From assembly GCA_021809235.1 (NCBI GenBank), contig JAKBAG010000008.1, positions 1 through 26,551 of the forward strand: a DNA stretch of 26,551 nucleotides, given 5' to 3'. Made by a program: the position numbers and the translations under genes. The DNA comes from Acidobacteriota bacterium (lineage in GTDB: Bacteria > Acidobacteriota > Terriglobia > Terriglobales > Acidobacteriaceae). Shown here piece after piece: positions 1 to 6,930 of the stretch. The stretch's first letter is position 1. Each line of letters begins with the position of its first letter. The notes below the pieces were generated by a model. That model made no database searches. It was not told where the DNA came from and saw only the letters and a list, made by a program, of their open reading frames with translations.

Positions 1-24
1 GACAAAATCCCCTTCGTAGATGGG

Positions 25-47
25 CTCCGGCGCAGAACGCGCCGGAG
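25..47. repeat. Hairpin-forming inverted repeat downstream of metY
   Basis: A perfect 9-bp inverted repeat (CTCCGGCGC, 5-nt loop, GCGCCGGAG) lies about 40 bp past the metY stop codon. Read on the minus strand it is followed only at some distance by a short TTTT, so it is at best a weak intrinsic terminator. It could equally be mRNA 3'-end protection or a dispersed palindromic element. No gene is seen in bases 1-86. Confidence 0.5.
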
Positions 48-86
48 GCTGGGATGACGGGGGGACTTTGGAAGCACTCATTCTGC

Positions 87-1412
87 TCATTGTGCGATAA
101 CAGCCGCCGGGTTGTCTGCTGGACAGGACCGCAGCAGGGCCTGATCGATATCAGCAAGGATGTCACGGATATCCTCGATACCGATAGAGAGTCGGACCAA
201 CTCGGGCGTGACGCCGGTGGCAGCCTGCTCCTCTCCGGTGAGCTGCTGGTGCGTAGTGGAGGCCGGGTGGATGACCAGCGACTTGGAGTCGCCGATATTC
301 GCCACAAGCGAGAACATCTGCAGCGAATCAATGAACTTTTTGCCGGCCTGGTAGCCACCGCGAATACCGAAGGTGAGCAGTGCGCTACTGCCGTCGGGCA
401 TATACTTCTGTGCGCGGGTATGGTAGCGACTTGAGGCAAGGCCGGGGTAGTTCACCCACTCCACCTGAGGATGGCTCTCCAGATGCCGGGCCACAGCCAG
501 GGCATTGCTGCAGTGGCGTTCCATGCGCAGCGCCAGCGTCTCAATGCCCTGCAGGATGAGAAATGCATTAAAAGGCGAGATAGCTGCGCCCGTGTCCCGC
601 AGACCTTGTACACGCGCCTTCAAAATAAAGGCCAGCGGACCAAAGGCAGTCGTGAACGAGAGGCCGTGATAGGACGGATCCGGCTCGGTGAATTCGGCAA
701 ATCGACCTGAGCTCCAGTCAAAGCGTCCCGCATCGACGATGATGCCGCCGATCGAGTTGCCGTGGCCTCCAAGAAACTTGGTTGCCGAGTGGATAACGAT
801 ATCCGCGCCCCACTCGATGGGACGCAGCAGGGCAGGCGAGGCGCAGGTGTTGTCCACGATCAGCGGCAGGCCGTGCTCATGCGCAATTGCGGCGAGTTGT
901 TCGAGATCCACAACGTCGAGCTTGGGATTGCCCAGCGTTTCGGTATAAATAGCGCGGGTGCGGGGTGTGATGGCTGCGCGAATGGATGCAAAGTCATCGG
1001 CGTCGGCAAAGCGAACAGTAATGCCGAGACGCGGAAGAGTGTGGTGAAACAGATTGTAAGTGCCGCCGTACAGCGATGTGGAGGAGATGATCTCATCGCC
1101 CTGACCGGCAAGGGTGGTGATGGCCAGCGTGATGGCAGCCTGGCCGGAGGCTGTGGCCAGTGCAGCGGCTCCACCCTCCAGAGCCGCAACCCGCTTTTCG
1201 AAGACATCAGTGGTCGGGTTCATGATGCGGGTATAGATGTTGCCAAACTCCTGCAGCCCGAAGAGGCGACCGGCGTGATCGGCATCCTGAAAGACGTAGG
1301 ATGTGGTCTGGTAAATGGGCACAGCGCGCGAGCCGGTGGCCGGATCAACGGATTGACCGGCATGTACGGCTAGGGTGGCAAGATGCTGGCGGGACTCAGG
1401 ATTCTGGCTCAT
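87..1412 (-). CDS. metY: O-acetylhomoserine sulfhydrylase (Cys/Met-metabolism PLP enzyme)
   Basis: This 441-aa protein of the Cys/Met-metabolism PLP family is predicted to make homocysteine from O-acetylhomoserine and sulfide in the cytoplasm, feeding methionine synthesis. The N-terminus carries the typical LAVHAGQ motif; ATASGQAA is near residue 90, the cofactor aspartate lies in IVDNTCASP, and the PLP lysine is K212 in SATKFLGGHG. Length fits MetY (about 430 aa) better than MetB/MetC (about 380-400 aa). The ATG at 1412 was chosen because GGAG lies 6 nt upstream and family homology begins just after it; the frame stays open further upstream but runs into the terminator hairpin. Expression is probably controlled by the leader peptide and hairpin at 1477-1614. 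No partner metX is in the window. MetY versus a cystathionine synthase/lyase relative cannot be settled by eye, but MetY is much the likelier. Confidence 0.93.
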   Translation of the reverse strand: MSQNPESRQHLATLAVHAGQSVDPATGSRAVPIYQTTSYVFQDADHAGRLFGLQEFGNIYTRIMNPTTDVFEKRVAALEGGAAALATASGQAAITLAITTLAGQGDEIISSTSLYGGTYNLFHHTLPRLGITVRFADADDFASIRAAITPRTRAIYTETLGNPKLDVVDLEQLAAIAHEHGLPLIVDNTCASPALLRPIEWGADIVIHSATKFLGGHGNSIGGIIVDAGRFDWSSGRFAEFTEPDPSYHGLSFTTAFGPLAFILKARVQGLRDTGAAISPFNAFLILQGIETLALRMERHCSNALAVARHLESHPQVEWVNYPGLASSRYHTRAQKYMPDGSSALLTFGIRGGYQAGKKFIDSLQMFSLVANIGDSKSLVIHPASTTHQQLTGEEQAATGVTPELVRLSIGIEDIRDILADIDQALLRSCPADNPAAVIAQ

Positions 1413-1472
1413 GATCGACTCCGTGAAGCAGGGTGAGGATGGTCCGGGAAGCTTGCGCGGCCGGGCGAAACA

Positions 1473-1503
1473 ACAAGGCCCGAACCACTCAGGGGTCCGG
1501 GCC
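1473..1503 (-). terminator. Intrinsic terminator (attenuator) between leader ORF and metY
   Basis: On the minus strand GGCCCGGACC and GGTTCGGGCC form a 10-bp stem with one G-U pair and a 7-nt loop, followed at once by TTGTTGTTT. It lies 33 nt after the stop codon of the Cys/Met leader ORF and 60 nt before the metY start, so it would stop transcription before metY. The U-tract is interrupted by G residues, which suits conditional termination. That it is regulated is inference. Confidence 0.75.
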
Positions 1504-1536
1504 AATCTGGGGATGCTGCCTGTGGAAGCTGCAGCG

Positions 1537-1614
1537 TTACGCCAGCGGCACGGATCCGCGACACATGCACATGCACATGCAACAAAGCGATCCGGACTGG
1601 CACATCGTGTTCAT
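1537..1614 (-). CDS. Cys/Met-rich leader peptide upstream of metY
   Basis: A 25-codon ORF, too short for routine gene callers. It contains five Met (1, 4, 13, 15, 17) and six Cys (5, 11, 12, 14, 16, 18) codons; residues 11-18 read CCMCMCMC, and it ends in TAA at 1537. Cys and Met are normally among the rarest residues, and both are the amino acids linked to the metY pathway. An intrinsic terminator follows 33 nt later and metY follows that, the arrangement of classical amino-acid attenuators. The best promoter places the transcript start close to the first ATG (1614), so translation may be leaderless or start at the second ATG (1605); no good Shine-Dalgarno is visible for either. The Met-Cys run derives from a 6-nt direct repeat, so a microsatellite accident is the main alternative. 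Confidence 0.7.
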   Translation of the reverse strand: MNTMCQSGSLCCMCMCMCRGSVPLA

Positions 1615-1616
1615 CG

Positions 1617-1651
1617 AAAACAGTATGACCGGTTGACGCTGTCAACGTCAA
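1617..1651 (-). promoter_or_regulatory. Candidate metY leader promoter with overlapping palindrome
   Basis: Two alternative sigma70-like pairs overlap: TTGACG (1646-1651), 18 bp, CATACT (1622-1627); or TTGACA (1640-1645), 17 bp, TGTTTT (1617-1622). Either starts transcription at about 1606-1615, on top of the leader ORF start. A perfect palindrome GTTGAC-AGC-GTCAAC (1632-1646) covers the -35 region and could be an operator. The site lies between the tRNA-Gly 3' end and the leader, so metY need not depend on tRNA read-through. Confidence 0.55.
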
Positions 1652-1668
1652 TCCGGCGGTGAAGCGCG

Positions 1669-1743
1669 TGGAGCGGGAGACCGGGATCGAACCGGCGACA
1701 TTCAGCTTGGGAAGCTGACGTTCTACCACTGAACTACTCCCGC
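1669..1743 (-). tRNA. tRNA-Gly (anticodon CCC)
   Basis: A 75-nt cloverleaf can be folded by eye. The acceptor stem is GCGGGAG/CTCCCGC, the anticodon stem TCAGC/GCTGA encloses the loop TTCCCAA with anticodon CCC at 1709-1711, and the T arm carries TTCGATC. The 3' CCA is encoded in the DNA. An extended -10-like TGGTACTCT lies just upstream, partly within the spacer after the dipeptidase terminator, and may drive it. Confidence 0.97.
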
Positions 1744-1761
1744 CTGTGAATCAGAGTACCA

Positions 1762-1798
1762 GAAAAAGCGGCCCCGGCGCAGTGGCGTCAGCGGGCCG
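1762..1798 (-). terminator. Intrinsic terminator of the dipeptidase gene
   Basis: On the minus strand CGGCCC and GGGCCG pair around an 18-nt GC-rich loop, followed by CTTTTTCT. The stem overlaps the stop codon region of the dipeptidase and separates it from the tRNA gene 20 bp downstream. Confidence 0.55.
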
Positions 1799-3113
1799 GC
1801 GAGGGGTCGTGCGGCTGCATGACGGTGATGCGTGGCCGCGTCTCTGCCTTCAGCTGGTGGCTGACCTGCTCAACCTCGTGGAAGACACGCAGGAAGTTGC
1901 CGCCGAGAATCTTGTCGCAATCAGCGGCGGAGTAACCGCGGGCCATGAGCGCAGCTGTAACCTTGGGTAGATCGGCGGCGGAGTCAATGCCTTGCGGAAG
2001 CTGGCCGGAGATGCCATCAAAGTCGGTGCCGATGCCGACGTGATCGATGCCGGCTACTTTGACGATGTGATCGATCTGGTCGATCAGGTCAGAGAGCGGT
2101 GGACGCGGGATGCGATCGGCGAAGGCGCGATCCACCTTGTCCATATCGCCGTAGGTGAGGGTGCGACCTTCGGCCTTGAATTTGTCGCGCAACTCCTGCT
2201 CAGCCTGAAGGAGCTGAGGTCGCTGGGCAAGCTGGGCGTTGCGATAGGCCTGAGAGATGAAGCCGGAGTAAAAGTTGACCATTACGACGCCGCCCTTGGA
2301 GTCAGGGCCGCCGGAGCGCGCGATGGCACGCAGCATATCGTCGGTCATGTTGCGCGGCGCATCACACAAGGCGCGTGCCGCCGAGTGGGAGGCGATGACC
2401 GGAGCACGGCTGACGATTAGCGTGCGGTAGAAGGTCTTGTCGGAGACATGCGAGACATCGACGATCATGCCCAGTCGATTCATCTCATAGACAACATCCT
2501 TGCCGAAGTCGCTGAGGCCATCGGCAGTGTGGGGGACTGTGGCATCGTCGGCATCGCCAGAGGAGTCTGCCCATCCGTTGGAGTTGGACCAGGTGAGGGT
2601 CATATACCGGACGCCGAGATCGTAGTACATGCGCAGCAGCGCCAGCGAGTGCTCGATGGAATGGCCGCCCTCAATACCCATCAGTAGGGCGAACTTGTGC
2701 TCCCGATGGGCCGAGAGGATGCCCTCGGCAGTGGTGGTGAAGCGGATCTTATCCGGATGGCGAGCCGCCTGATTGCGAACCGCATCGATCAGCTCCAGAG
2801 TGCGATGCGCGTACTGGCCCTGATAAAGCTTGGGCTCAACCCAGATGGAGAAAAAGGCGGCTCCGAGATTGCCCTTGTGGATGGAGTCGAGATTGACCTG
2901 GCCAGAGCCGAGTGGATCGGTGAGGTCGAAATGATCGTCCAGGATACGCTGTGGCGTGTCCTCGTGGGTGTCGATGACGATGGCGGCACGATGCACCTGC
3001 TCCGCAGTGCGGTGCTGTGCGACCGGAGCGGGAGTGGACGAGGCTGGCTTGGCTGTCATGACTGAAGGCAGTAGGACAAGGGCAAGCGAGGACGCAGGGC
3101 TGAAACAGAACAT
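1788..3113 (-). CDS. Secreted membrane dipeptidase, peptidase family M19
   Basis: This 441-aa zinc dipeptidase of the renal dipeptidase (M19) family is predicted to cleave dipeptides, often including those with a D-residue, outside the cytoplasm. The N-terminus (about residues 1-26) is a hydrophobic signal peptide, possibly Sec-cleaved. Metal ligands are visible: H50 and D52 in DTHEDTP, E148 in MGIEGGHS, H222 in VSHVSD and H243 in ASHSAARAL; the late motif GIGTDFDG is typical. The ATG at 3113 was chosen because it gives a clean signal peptide; the frame is open upstream but those residues do not look like a leader. AAGG lies about 11 nt upstream. It is monocistronic, with its own -10 element and terminator. 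Substrate is not predictable from sequence. Confidence 0.93.
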   Translation of the reverse strand: MFCFSPASSLALVLLPSVMTAKPASSTPAPVAQHRTAEQVHRAAIVIDTHEDTPQRILDDHFDLTDPLGSGQVNLDSIHKGNLGAAFFSIWVEPKLYQGQYAHRTLELIDAVRNQAARHPDKIRFTTTAEGILSAHREHKFALLMGIEGGHSIEHSLALLRMYYDLGVRYMTLTWSNSNGWADSSGDADDATVPHTADGLSDFGKDVVYEMNRLGMIVDVSHVSDKTFYRTLIVSRAPVIASHSAARALCDAPRNMTDDMLRAIARSGGPDSKGGVVMVNFYSGFISQAYRNAQLAQRPQLLQAEQELRDKFKAEGRTLTYGDMDKVDRAFADRIPRPPLSDLIDQIDHIVKVAGIDHVGIGTDFDGISGQLPQGIDSAADLPKVTAALMARGYSAADCDKILGGNFLRVFHEVEQVSHQLKAETRPRITVMQPHDPSPAR

Positions 3114-3186
3114 GCAATCACCAACCTTGGAGCGATGGAAGTGGCAGTGCGTGTGGAGGCAATCATGGCAAACTCGGGTAGCTAGG

Positions 3187-3195
3187 ATTGTAGCA
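3187..3195 (-). promoter_or_regulatory. Extended -10 element of the dipeptidase gene
   Basis: TGCTACAAT on the minus strand is an extended -10 (TGnTACAAT) with no convincing -35. It would give a 5' UTR of about 65 nt and lies directly after the sdhB terminator. Confidence 0.4.
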
Positions 3196-3228
3196 GCCGA
3201 AATGGCGGCGAGAATCCGATTGCAGGGC

Positions 3229-3264
3229 AAACAAAAGCCGCGCAAGGCTAGGCCCTGCGCGGCT
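3229..3264 (-). terminator. Intrinsic terminator of the sdhCAB operon
   Basis: On the minus strand AGCCGCGCA and TGCGCGGCT form a 9-bp stem around an 11-nt loop, followed by TTTGTTTG. It starts 23 bp after the sdhB stop codon. Confidence 0.8.
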
Positions 3265-3287
3265 TGGATGAGTTGCGGAATGATGGC

Positions 3288-4037
3288 TCAGGCGCGCAGG
3301 AAATCCTTGGCGACCTGCAGCGTTACATCACGAGTAACATCGGAGATGGCCTCGGTAAGCGGCAACTGCTTGGGGCATACCTGCACGCAGTTCTGGGCGA
3401 AGCCGCACTCCTGCACGCCACCATCGCCGGCCAGTGCGCGCAGACGCTCCTCCTTGAGCACTTTGCCGGTAGGGTGGGAGTTAAAGAGCTTGACCTGCGC
3501 AATGGTGGCCGCGCCGACGAAGCCCGTGGCGTCATTGAACTGTGGGCAGACCTCCATGCAGCAGCAGCAGCTGATGCAGTTCGACAGCGGATAGGCTGCC
3601 TCCTGCTGCTGTGGGAAGACACGCGGCCCGGAGCCAAGGTCATAGGTGCCATCGACAGGAACCCACGCCTTGACGGCCTTGAGATTCTCAAAGAGCACGC
3701 TACGATCGACAGACAGATCGCGCACCACAGGAAACTTGGTGAGCGGCTGAACGCGGATCGGCTGCTCAAGCTTATCCACCAGTGCCGAGCAGGCCATGCG
3801 TGCCTTGCCGTTGATGACCATTGCGCAGGAGCCGCAGATCTCCTCCAGACAATTGGAGTCGTAAACAATTGGCGTTGTATCCTGCCCGTTAGCGTTGACG
3901 GGATTGGCTGCAATCTCGCGCATGACGGAGATCACATTCATCCCCGGCTTCCACGGAATCTCAAACTTTTCCCAGGTGGCGGGGGCGTCCGGGCCGCTCT
4001 GGCGCTTGATCTCGATCTGAATGACCTTTTCTGCCAT
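3288..4037 (-). CDS. sdhB: Succinate dehydrogenase iron-sulfur subunit
   Basis: This 249-aa subunit carries electrons from the flavin of SdhA to the membrane heme/quinone part. The N-terminal 2Fe-2S domain has C63, C68, C71 and C83 (NCLEEICGSC, then RMAC). The C-terminal ferredoxin-like domain has C154, C157, C160 and C164 in CISCCCCMEVCP, plus C211, C217 and C221, enough for the usual 4Fe-4S and 3Fe-4S centres. Four cysteines in a row (157-160) are unusual but keep canonical spacing. The ATG at 4037 follows GGAG by 7 nt; the longer frame upstream overlaps only spacer. It is the last gene of sdhCAB, 51 bp after sdhA, with a terminator downstream. Succinate dehydrogenase rather than fumarate reductase is assumed from the aerobic complex I context. 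Confidence 0.96.
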   Translation of the reverse strand: MAEKVIQIEIKRQSGPDAPATWEKFEIPWKPGMNVISVMREIAANPVNANGQDTTPIVYDSNCLEEICGSCAMVINGKARMACSALVDKLEQPIRVQPLTKFPVVRDLSVDRSVLFENLKAVKAWVPVDGTYDLGSGPRVFPQQQEAAYPLSNCISCCCCMEVCPQFNDATGFVGAATIAQVKLFNSHPTGKVLKEERLRALAGDGGVQECGFAQNCVQVCPKQLPLTEAISDVTRDVTLQVAKDFLRA

Positions 4038-4088
4038 CGTCTGTCTCCCATGCCGGCGCTGCCGGCGGTTCAAAGTGCTCCTGCAATC

Positions 4089-5867
4089 CTAGCTTGCGGC
4101 ATCGTAACGGCGCGGGCGCGGAGGAATGTGCTGGATATCGACATCCTCAAAAGAAAACCGTGGCTCGTTGGCGGCTGCGTCAAAGCTGGCCTTTGTAGTC
4201 TTGAGGAACTTTTCGTCGTTCCGCTCGGGGAAGTCCGGCTTGTAATGCGCGCCGCGGGATTCATCGCGCAGCCGTGCACCCTGGGCCACCACGCGGGAGA
4301 TTTGCAGCATGTTCCAAAGTTGGCGCGTGAAGGCGAAGCTGGTGTTGGCCCACTGGCTACGATCGCTGAGGTCGATGTTGCGATAGCGCTCCATCAGTTC
4401 CACGATCTTGGCCTCTGTCTCGGCAATGTTCTTGTTGTGACGGATGACCGTCACGTTCTTGGTCATCGTTTCGCCCAGTTCGCGCCAGATGCGGAATGGG
4501 TTCTCCTTGCCTTTGGAACTGAGTAACTGCTGGTTAAGTTCGCGTTGCCGAGCAAGCTCCTGGGCGTGCCCGCCATCCCCCTGAGCCGCCTTGAGTGACT
4601 TGGCATAGGCCATGGCGTTGGGACCGGAGACAAATCCGCCAAAGATGCAACTGACCAGCGAGTTGGCTCCCAGGCGATTGGCCCCGTGATACTGATACTC
4701 GGCCTCTCCGGCAGCGAAGACGCCGGGGATGTTGGTCATCTGGTTGAAGTCCACCCACAGACCGCCCATCGTATAGTGCATGCCCGGAAAAATCTTCATG
4801 GGCACATCGCGGGGATCATCGCCGACGAACTTCTCGTAGATCTCGAGAATGCCTTCCAGCTTGCGGTTCAGCGTGGCGCGGTCAATATGCGTAAGGTCAA
4901 GGTAGACCATAGGCTGGCCGTCGATTCCGAGGCCGTGCTCATAGACAACCTTGTGAATGGCGCGGGTGGCCACGTCACGCGGTACCAGGTTGCCGTATTT
5001 GGGATACCACTCCTCGAGGAAGTACCACCGCTCGGTCTCTGGAATGGAGCGCGCATCGCGTTTGTCACCAGGGGTGCGCGGCACCCAGACGCGACCGCCC
5101 TCGCCGCGGGCTGACTCGGACATGAGCCGAAGCTTGTCCTCGCCGGGAATCGACGTGGGATGTACCTGGATAAACTCGCCGTTGGCATACCAGGCTCCCT
5201 GCTGATAGAGCGCAGACTGTGCTGAGCCTGTGCAAACGACTGAGTTGGTGCTCTTGCCAAAGATGGCTCCAATGCCGCCAGTCGCAATGATGATGGCGTC
5301 GGCCGGGAAGGTGGTCAGTTCCATGGTTCGCAGATCCATGGCGCAGATGCCGCGTGCGACGCCCTCTGTGTCCAGCACGGCAGAGAGGAACTCCCAGCCT
5401 TCAAACTTACGGACGCGACCCTCAGCTTCGTAGCGACGTACCTGCTCGTCGAGTGCGTAGAGCAGTTGCTGGCCTGTGGTGGCACCAGCAAAGGCTGTCC
5501 GGTGGTAGAGCGTGCCGCCGAAGCGACGAAAGTCAAGCAGTCCCTCCGGAGTGCGATTGAAGGGCACGCCCATGCGATCCAGCAGGTCGATGATGCCCGG
5601 CGCAGCCTCACACATGGCTTTGACCGGAGTCTGGTTGGCCAGGAAGTCGCCACCATAGATGGTGTCATCGAAGTGCTTCCACGTAGTGTCGCCCTCGCCC
5701 TTTAGATTCTTGGCGGCATTGATGCCACCCTGGGCGCAGACCGAGTGGGAGCGCTTGACGGGAACAATGGAAAAGAGATCGACATTACCGCCTGCCTCCG
5801 CAATCTTAATGACTGCGGCCAGGCCGGCAAGTCCGCCACCGACAACGATGATTTTGGGTGCTGCCAT
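4089..5867 (-). CDS. sdhA: Succinate dehydrogenase flavoprotein subunit
   Basis: This 592-aa catalytic subunit of complex II oxidises succinate to fumarate at the cytoplasmic face of the membrane. The FAD-binding motif GGGLAGLAA is at residues 10-18, the covalent-flavin histidine is expected in SHSVCAQGGINAA (near residue 41), the substrate-site segments HRTAFAGATTGQQ and ARGEGGRV follow, and MHYTMGGLWVDF and GEAEYQYHGANRLGANSL complete the flavoprotein signature. Length matches the B. subtilis-like type B family. ATG 5867 has GGAAG 9 nt upstream. The 90-bp spacer to sdhC contains a short tandem duplication (5885-5914) but no obvious promoter, so it is most likely cotranscribed with sdhC. Confidence 0.97.
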   Translation of the reverse strand: MAAPKIIVVGGGLAGLAAVIKIAEAGGNVDLFSIVPVKRSHSVCAQGGINAAKNLKGEGDTTWKHFDDTIYGGDFLANQTPVKAMCEAAPGIIDLLDRMGVPFNRTPEGLLDFRRFGGTLYHRTAFAGATTGQQLLYALDEQVRRYEAEGRVRKFEGWEFLSAVLDTEGVARGICAMDLRTMELTTFPADAIIIATGGIGAIFGKSTNSVVCTGSAQSALYQQGAWYANGEFIQVHPTSIPGEDKLRLMSESARGEGGRVWVPRTPGDKRDARSIPETERWYFLEEWYPKYGNLVPRDVATRAIHKVVYEHGLGIDGQPMVYLDLTHIDRATLNRKLEGILEIYEKFVGDDPRDVPMKIFPGMHYTMGGLWVDFNQMTNIPGVFAAGEAEYQYHGANRLGANSLVSCIFGGFVSGPNAMAYAKSLKAAQGDGGHAQELARQRELNQQLLSSKGKENPFRIWRELGETMTKNVTVIRHNKNIAETEAKIVELMERYRNIDLSDRSQWANTSFAFTRQLWNMLQISRVVAQGARLRDESRGAHYKPDFPERNDEKFLKTTKASFDAAANEPRFSFEDVDIQHIPPRPRRYDAAS

Positions 5868-5884
5868 GGGATTGCTTCCTATCC

Positions 5885-5914
5885 TTTCGTGCCTGTTCCG
5901 CTCGTACCTGTTCC
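5885..5914. repeat. 15-bp tandem duplication in the sdhC-sdhA spacer
   Basis: Two adjacent 15-bp units match at 12 of 15 positions (core CGTNCCTGTTCC on the plus strand). It sits just upstream of the sdhA Shine-Dalgarno. No function is evident; it may be a slippage duplication. Confidence 0.5.
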
Positions 5915-5957
5915 CAGAATGCGATCGGAGAGCGTTTGCAACGGTGCCACTGCCGGG

Positions 5958-6770
5958 TTAGATGCGCGCCAGATACCCCTCAGACAAGGATGCACCGCGG
6001 GATGCTGGCATGGATAGCTGAGTTTGTGCTGGCATCACATCGTCGGGTGCATTCTTGTAATTGGGTCCAACAAAGGCGTAAATGCTGGCCAGTCCCATGA
6101 CCGCAAGCACCACGCCCAGCACGGCGCAGACGTATCCGAAGCGACGACGAGCCGTCTCGCCGGGAGTGATGCCCCACTTGGCCGCAAAGAGCCAGATGCC
6201 ATAGGAGAAATGCCAGCAGACGGCGATCATCGCAATCACATAGACAGCAAGCATCCAGGGATTGGACAGCTCCATCTGTACCTTGTGGAAGGCTGCACCG
6301 GGATGCTCGGGCAAACTGACGCCCATGAATCGCTGTCGGATGACGTGCTGGATGATGTAGACGAAGGCAATATAGCCGGTCCAGCGCTGCATCATGTACA
6401 TCCAGTTGCCTGACCACGGGTAGTAAATCACGTTAGCCTTGCCGCGCAGCGCGATGTACACGCCGTAGAGCGCATGGTAGGCGAGCGGAAGGAAGATCAG
6501 GCAAACCTCCAGCACACGCACCAGCGGCAGGCTGTTCAGAAACTTGACCTGATTGGCGTAGGCCAGGGGTCCTTTCAGCGCCTCAAAGTTGGACAGTAGA
6601 TGCTCAATGAGAAAGGCCCCGATGGGCACAATCCCGGAGAGGGAATGAAGCTTGCGCAGCAGGAATGAGTTGCCTTTTCCGGCTCGGAGTGGCTCCACGC
6701 CACGGGCTACCGAACCATGAGCGGCGGGGCTGGAACTGGGACTTGCATCAGGGCGTGCGGCGGTGGCCAT
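5958..6770 (-). CDS. sdhC: Succinate dehydrogenase cytochrome b558 membrane anchor
   Basis: This 270-aa single-polypeptide membrane anchor of type B complex II replaces the separate SdhC/SdhD of enterobacteria. After a polar N-terminal extension of about 34 residues there are five hydrophobic segments (about 44-62, 86-108, 130-146, 172-196, 212-235). Histidines suited to bind two b hemes are visible: H42, H57, H99, H142 and H187. The ATG at 6770 has GGAG 10 nt upstream and was preferred to a longer frame. It is the first gene of sdhCAB, with a promoter about 80-105 bp upstream. The proline/serine-rich N-terminus is longer than in Bacillus homologues. Confidence 0.95.
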   Translation of the reverse strand: MATAARPDASPSSSPAAHGSVARGVEPLRAGKGNSFLLRKLHSLSGIVPIGAFLIEHLLSNFEALKGPLAYANQVKFLNSLPLVRVLEVCLIFLPLAYHALYGVYIALRGKANVIYYPWSGNWMYMMQRWTGYIAFVYIIQHVIRQRFMGVSLPEHPGAAFHKVQMELSNPWMLAVYVIAMIAVCWHFSYGIWLFAAKWGITPGETARRRFGYVCAVLGVVLAVMGLASIYAFVGPNYKNAPDDVMPAQTQLSMPASRGASLSEGYLARI

Positions 6771-6847
6771 GAAGGATGCTCCTGAAAAATTCTTGTGGAC
6801 GGCTTGCGAGCATGCAAGGAAAACATTGCTCCTCAAGCCACAACTGC

Positions 6848-6877
6848 ATTATTGGTGTGCCGTTATGGCAGCGTCAA
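6848..6877 (-). promoter_or_regulatory. Promoter of the sdhCAB operon
   Basis: TTGACG (6872-6877), an 18-bp spacer and AATAAT (6848-6853) on the minus strand form a good sigma70-like promoter, giving a 5' UTR of about 70 nt. A small hairpin (CGGCAA/TTGCCG, 6884-6900) just upstream may terminate the preceding gene. Confidence 0.65.
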
Positions 6878-6930
6878 GGAAACCGGCAAATCTCTTGCCG
6901 CATTCTGAAAAACCGGTACAAAACGGGTCT

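Noticed and set aside
1561..1581. Six-base direct repeat treated as a simple microsatellite
   Set aside because: The repeat is real (GCATGT units), but its frame gives Met-Cys codons, additional Cys and Met codons lie outside the repeat, and its position before a terminator and metY makes a leader-peptide role the better explanation; the accident hypothesis is kept as the alternative.
1413..1614. SAM or SAH riboswitch upstream of metY
   Set aside because: No conserved core of a known SAM or SAH riboswitch was recognised; the region is explained by a short ORF and one terminator hairpin.
3264..4526. Plus-strand open frame of 420 codons antisense to sdhB and the 3' part of sdhA
   Set aside because: It mirrors conserved sdhA/sdhB codons, crosses two genes and their spacer, has no start signal and no recognisable domain. 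It is a by-product of high-GC coding DNA.
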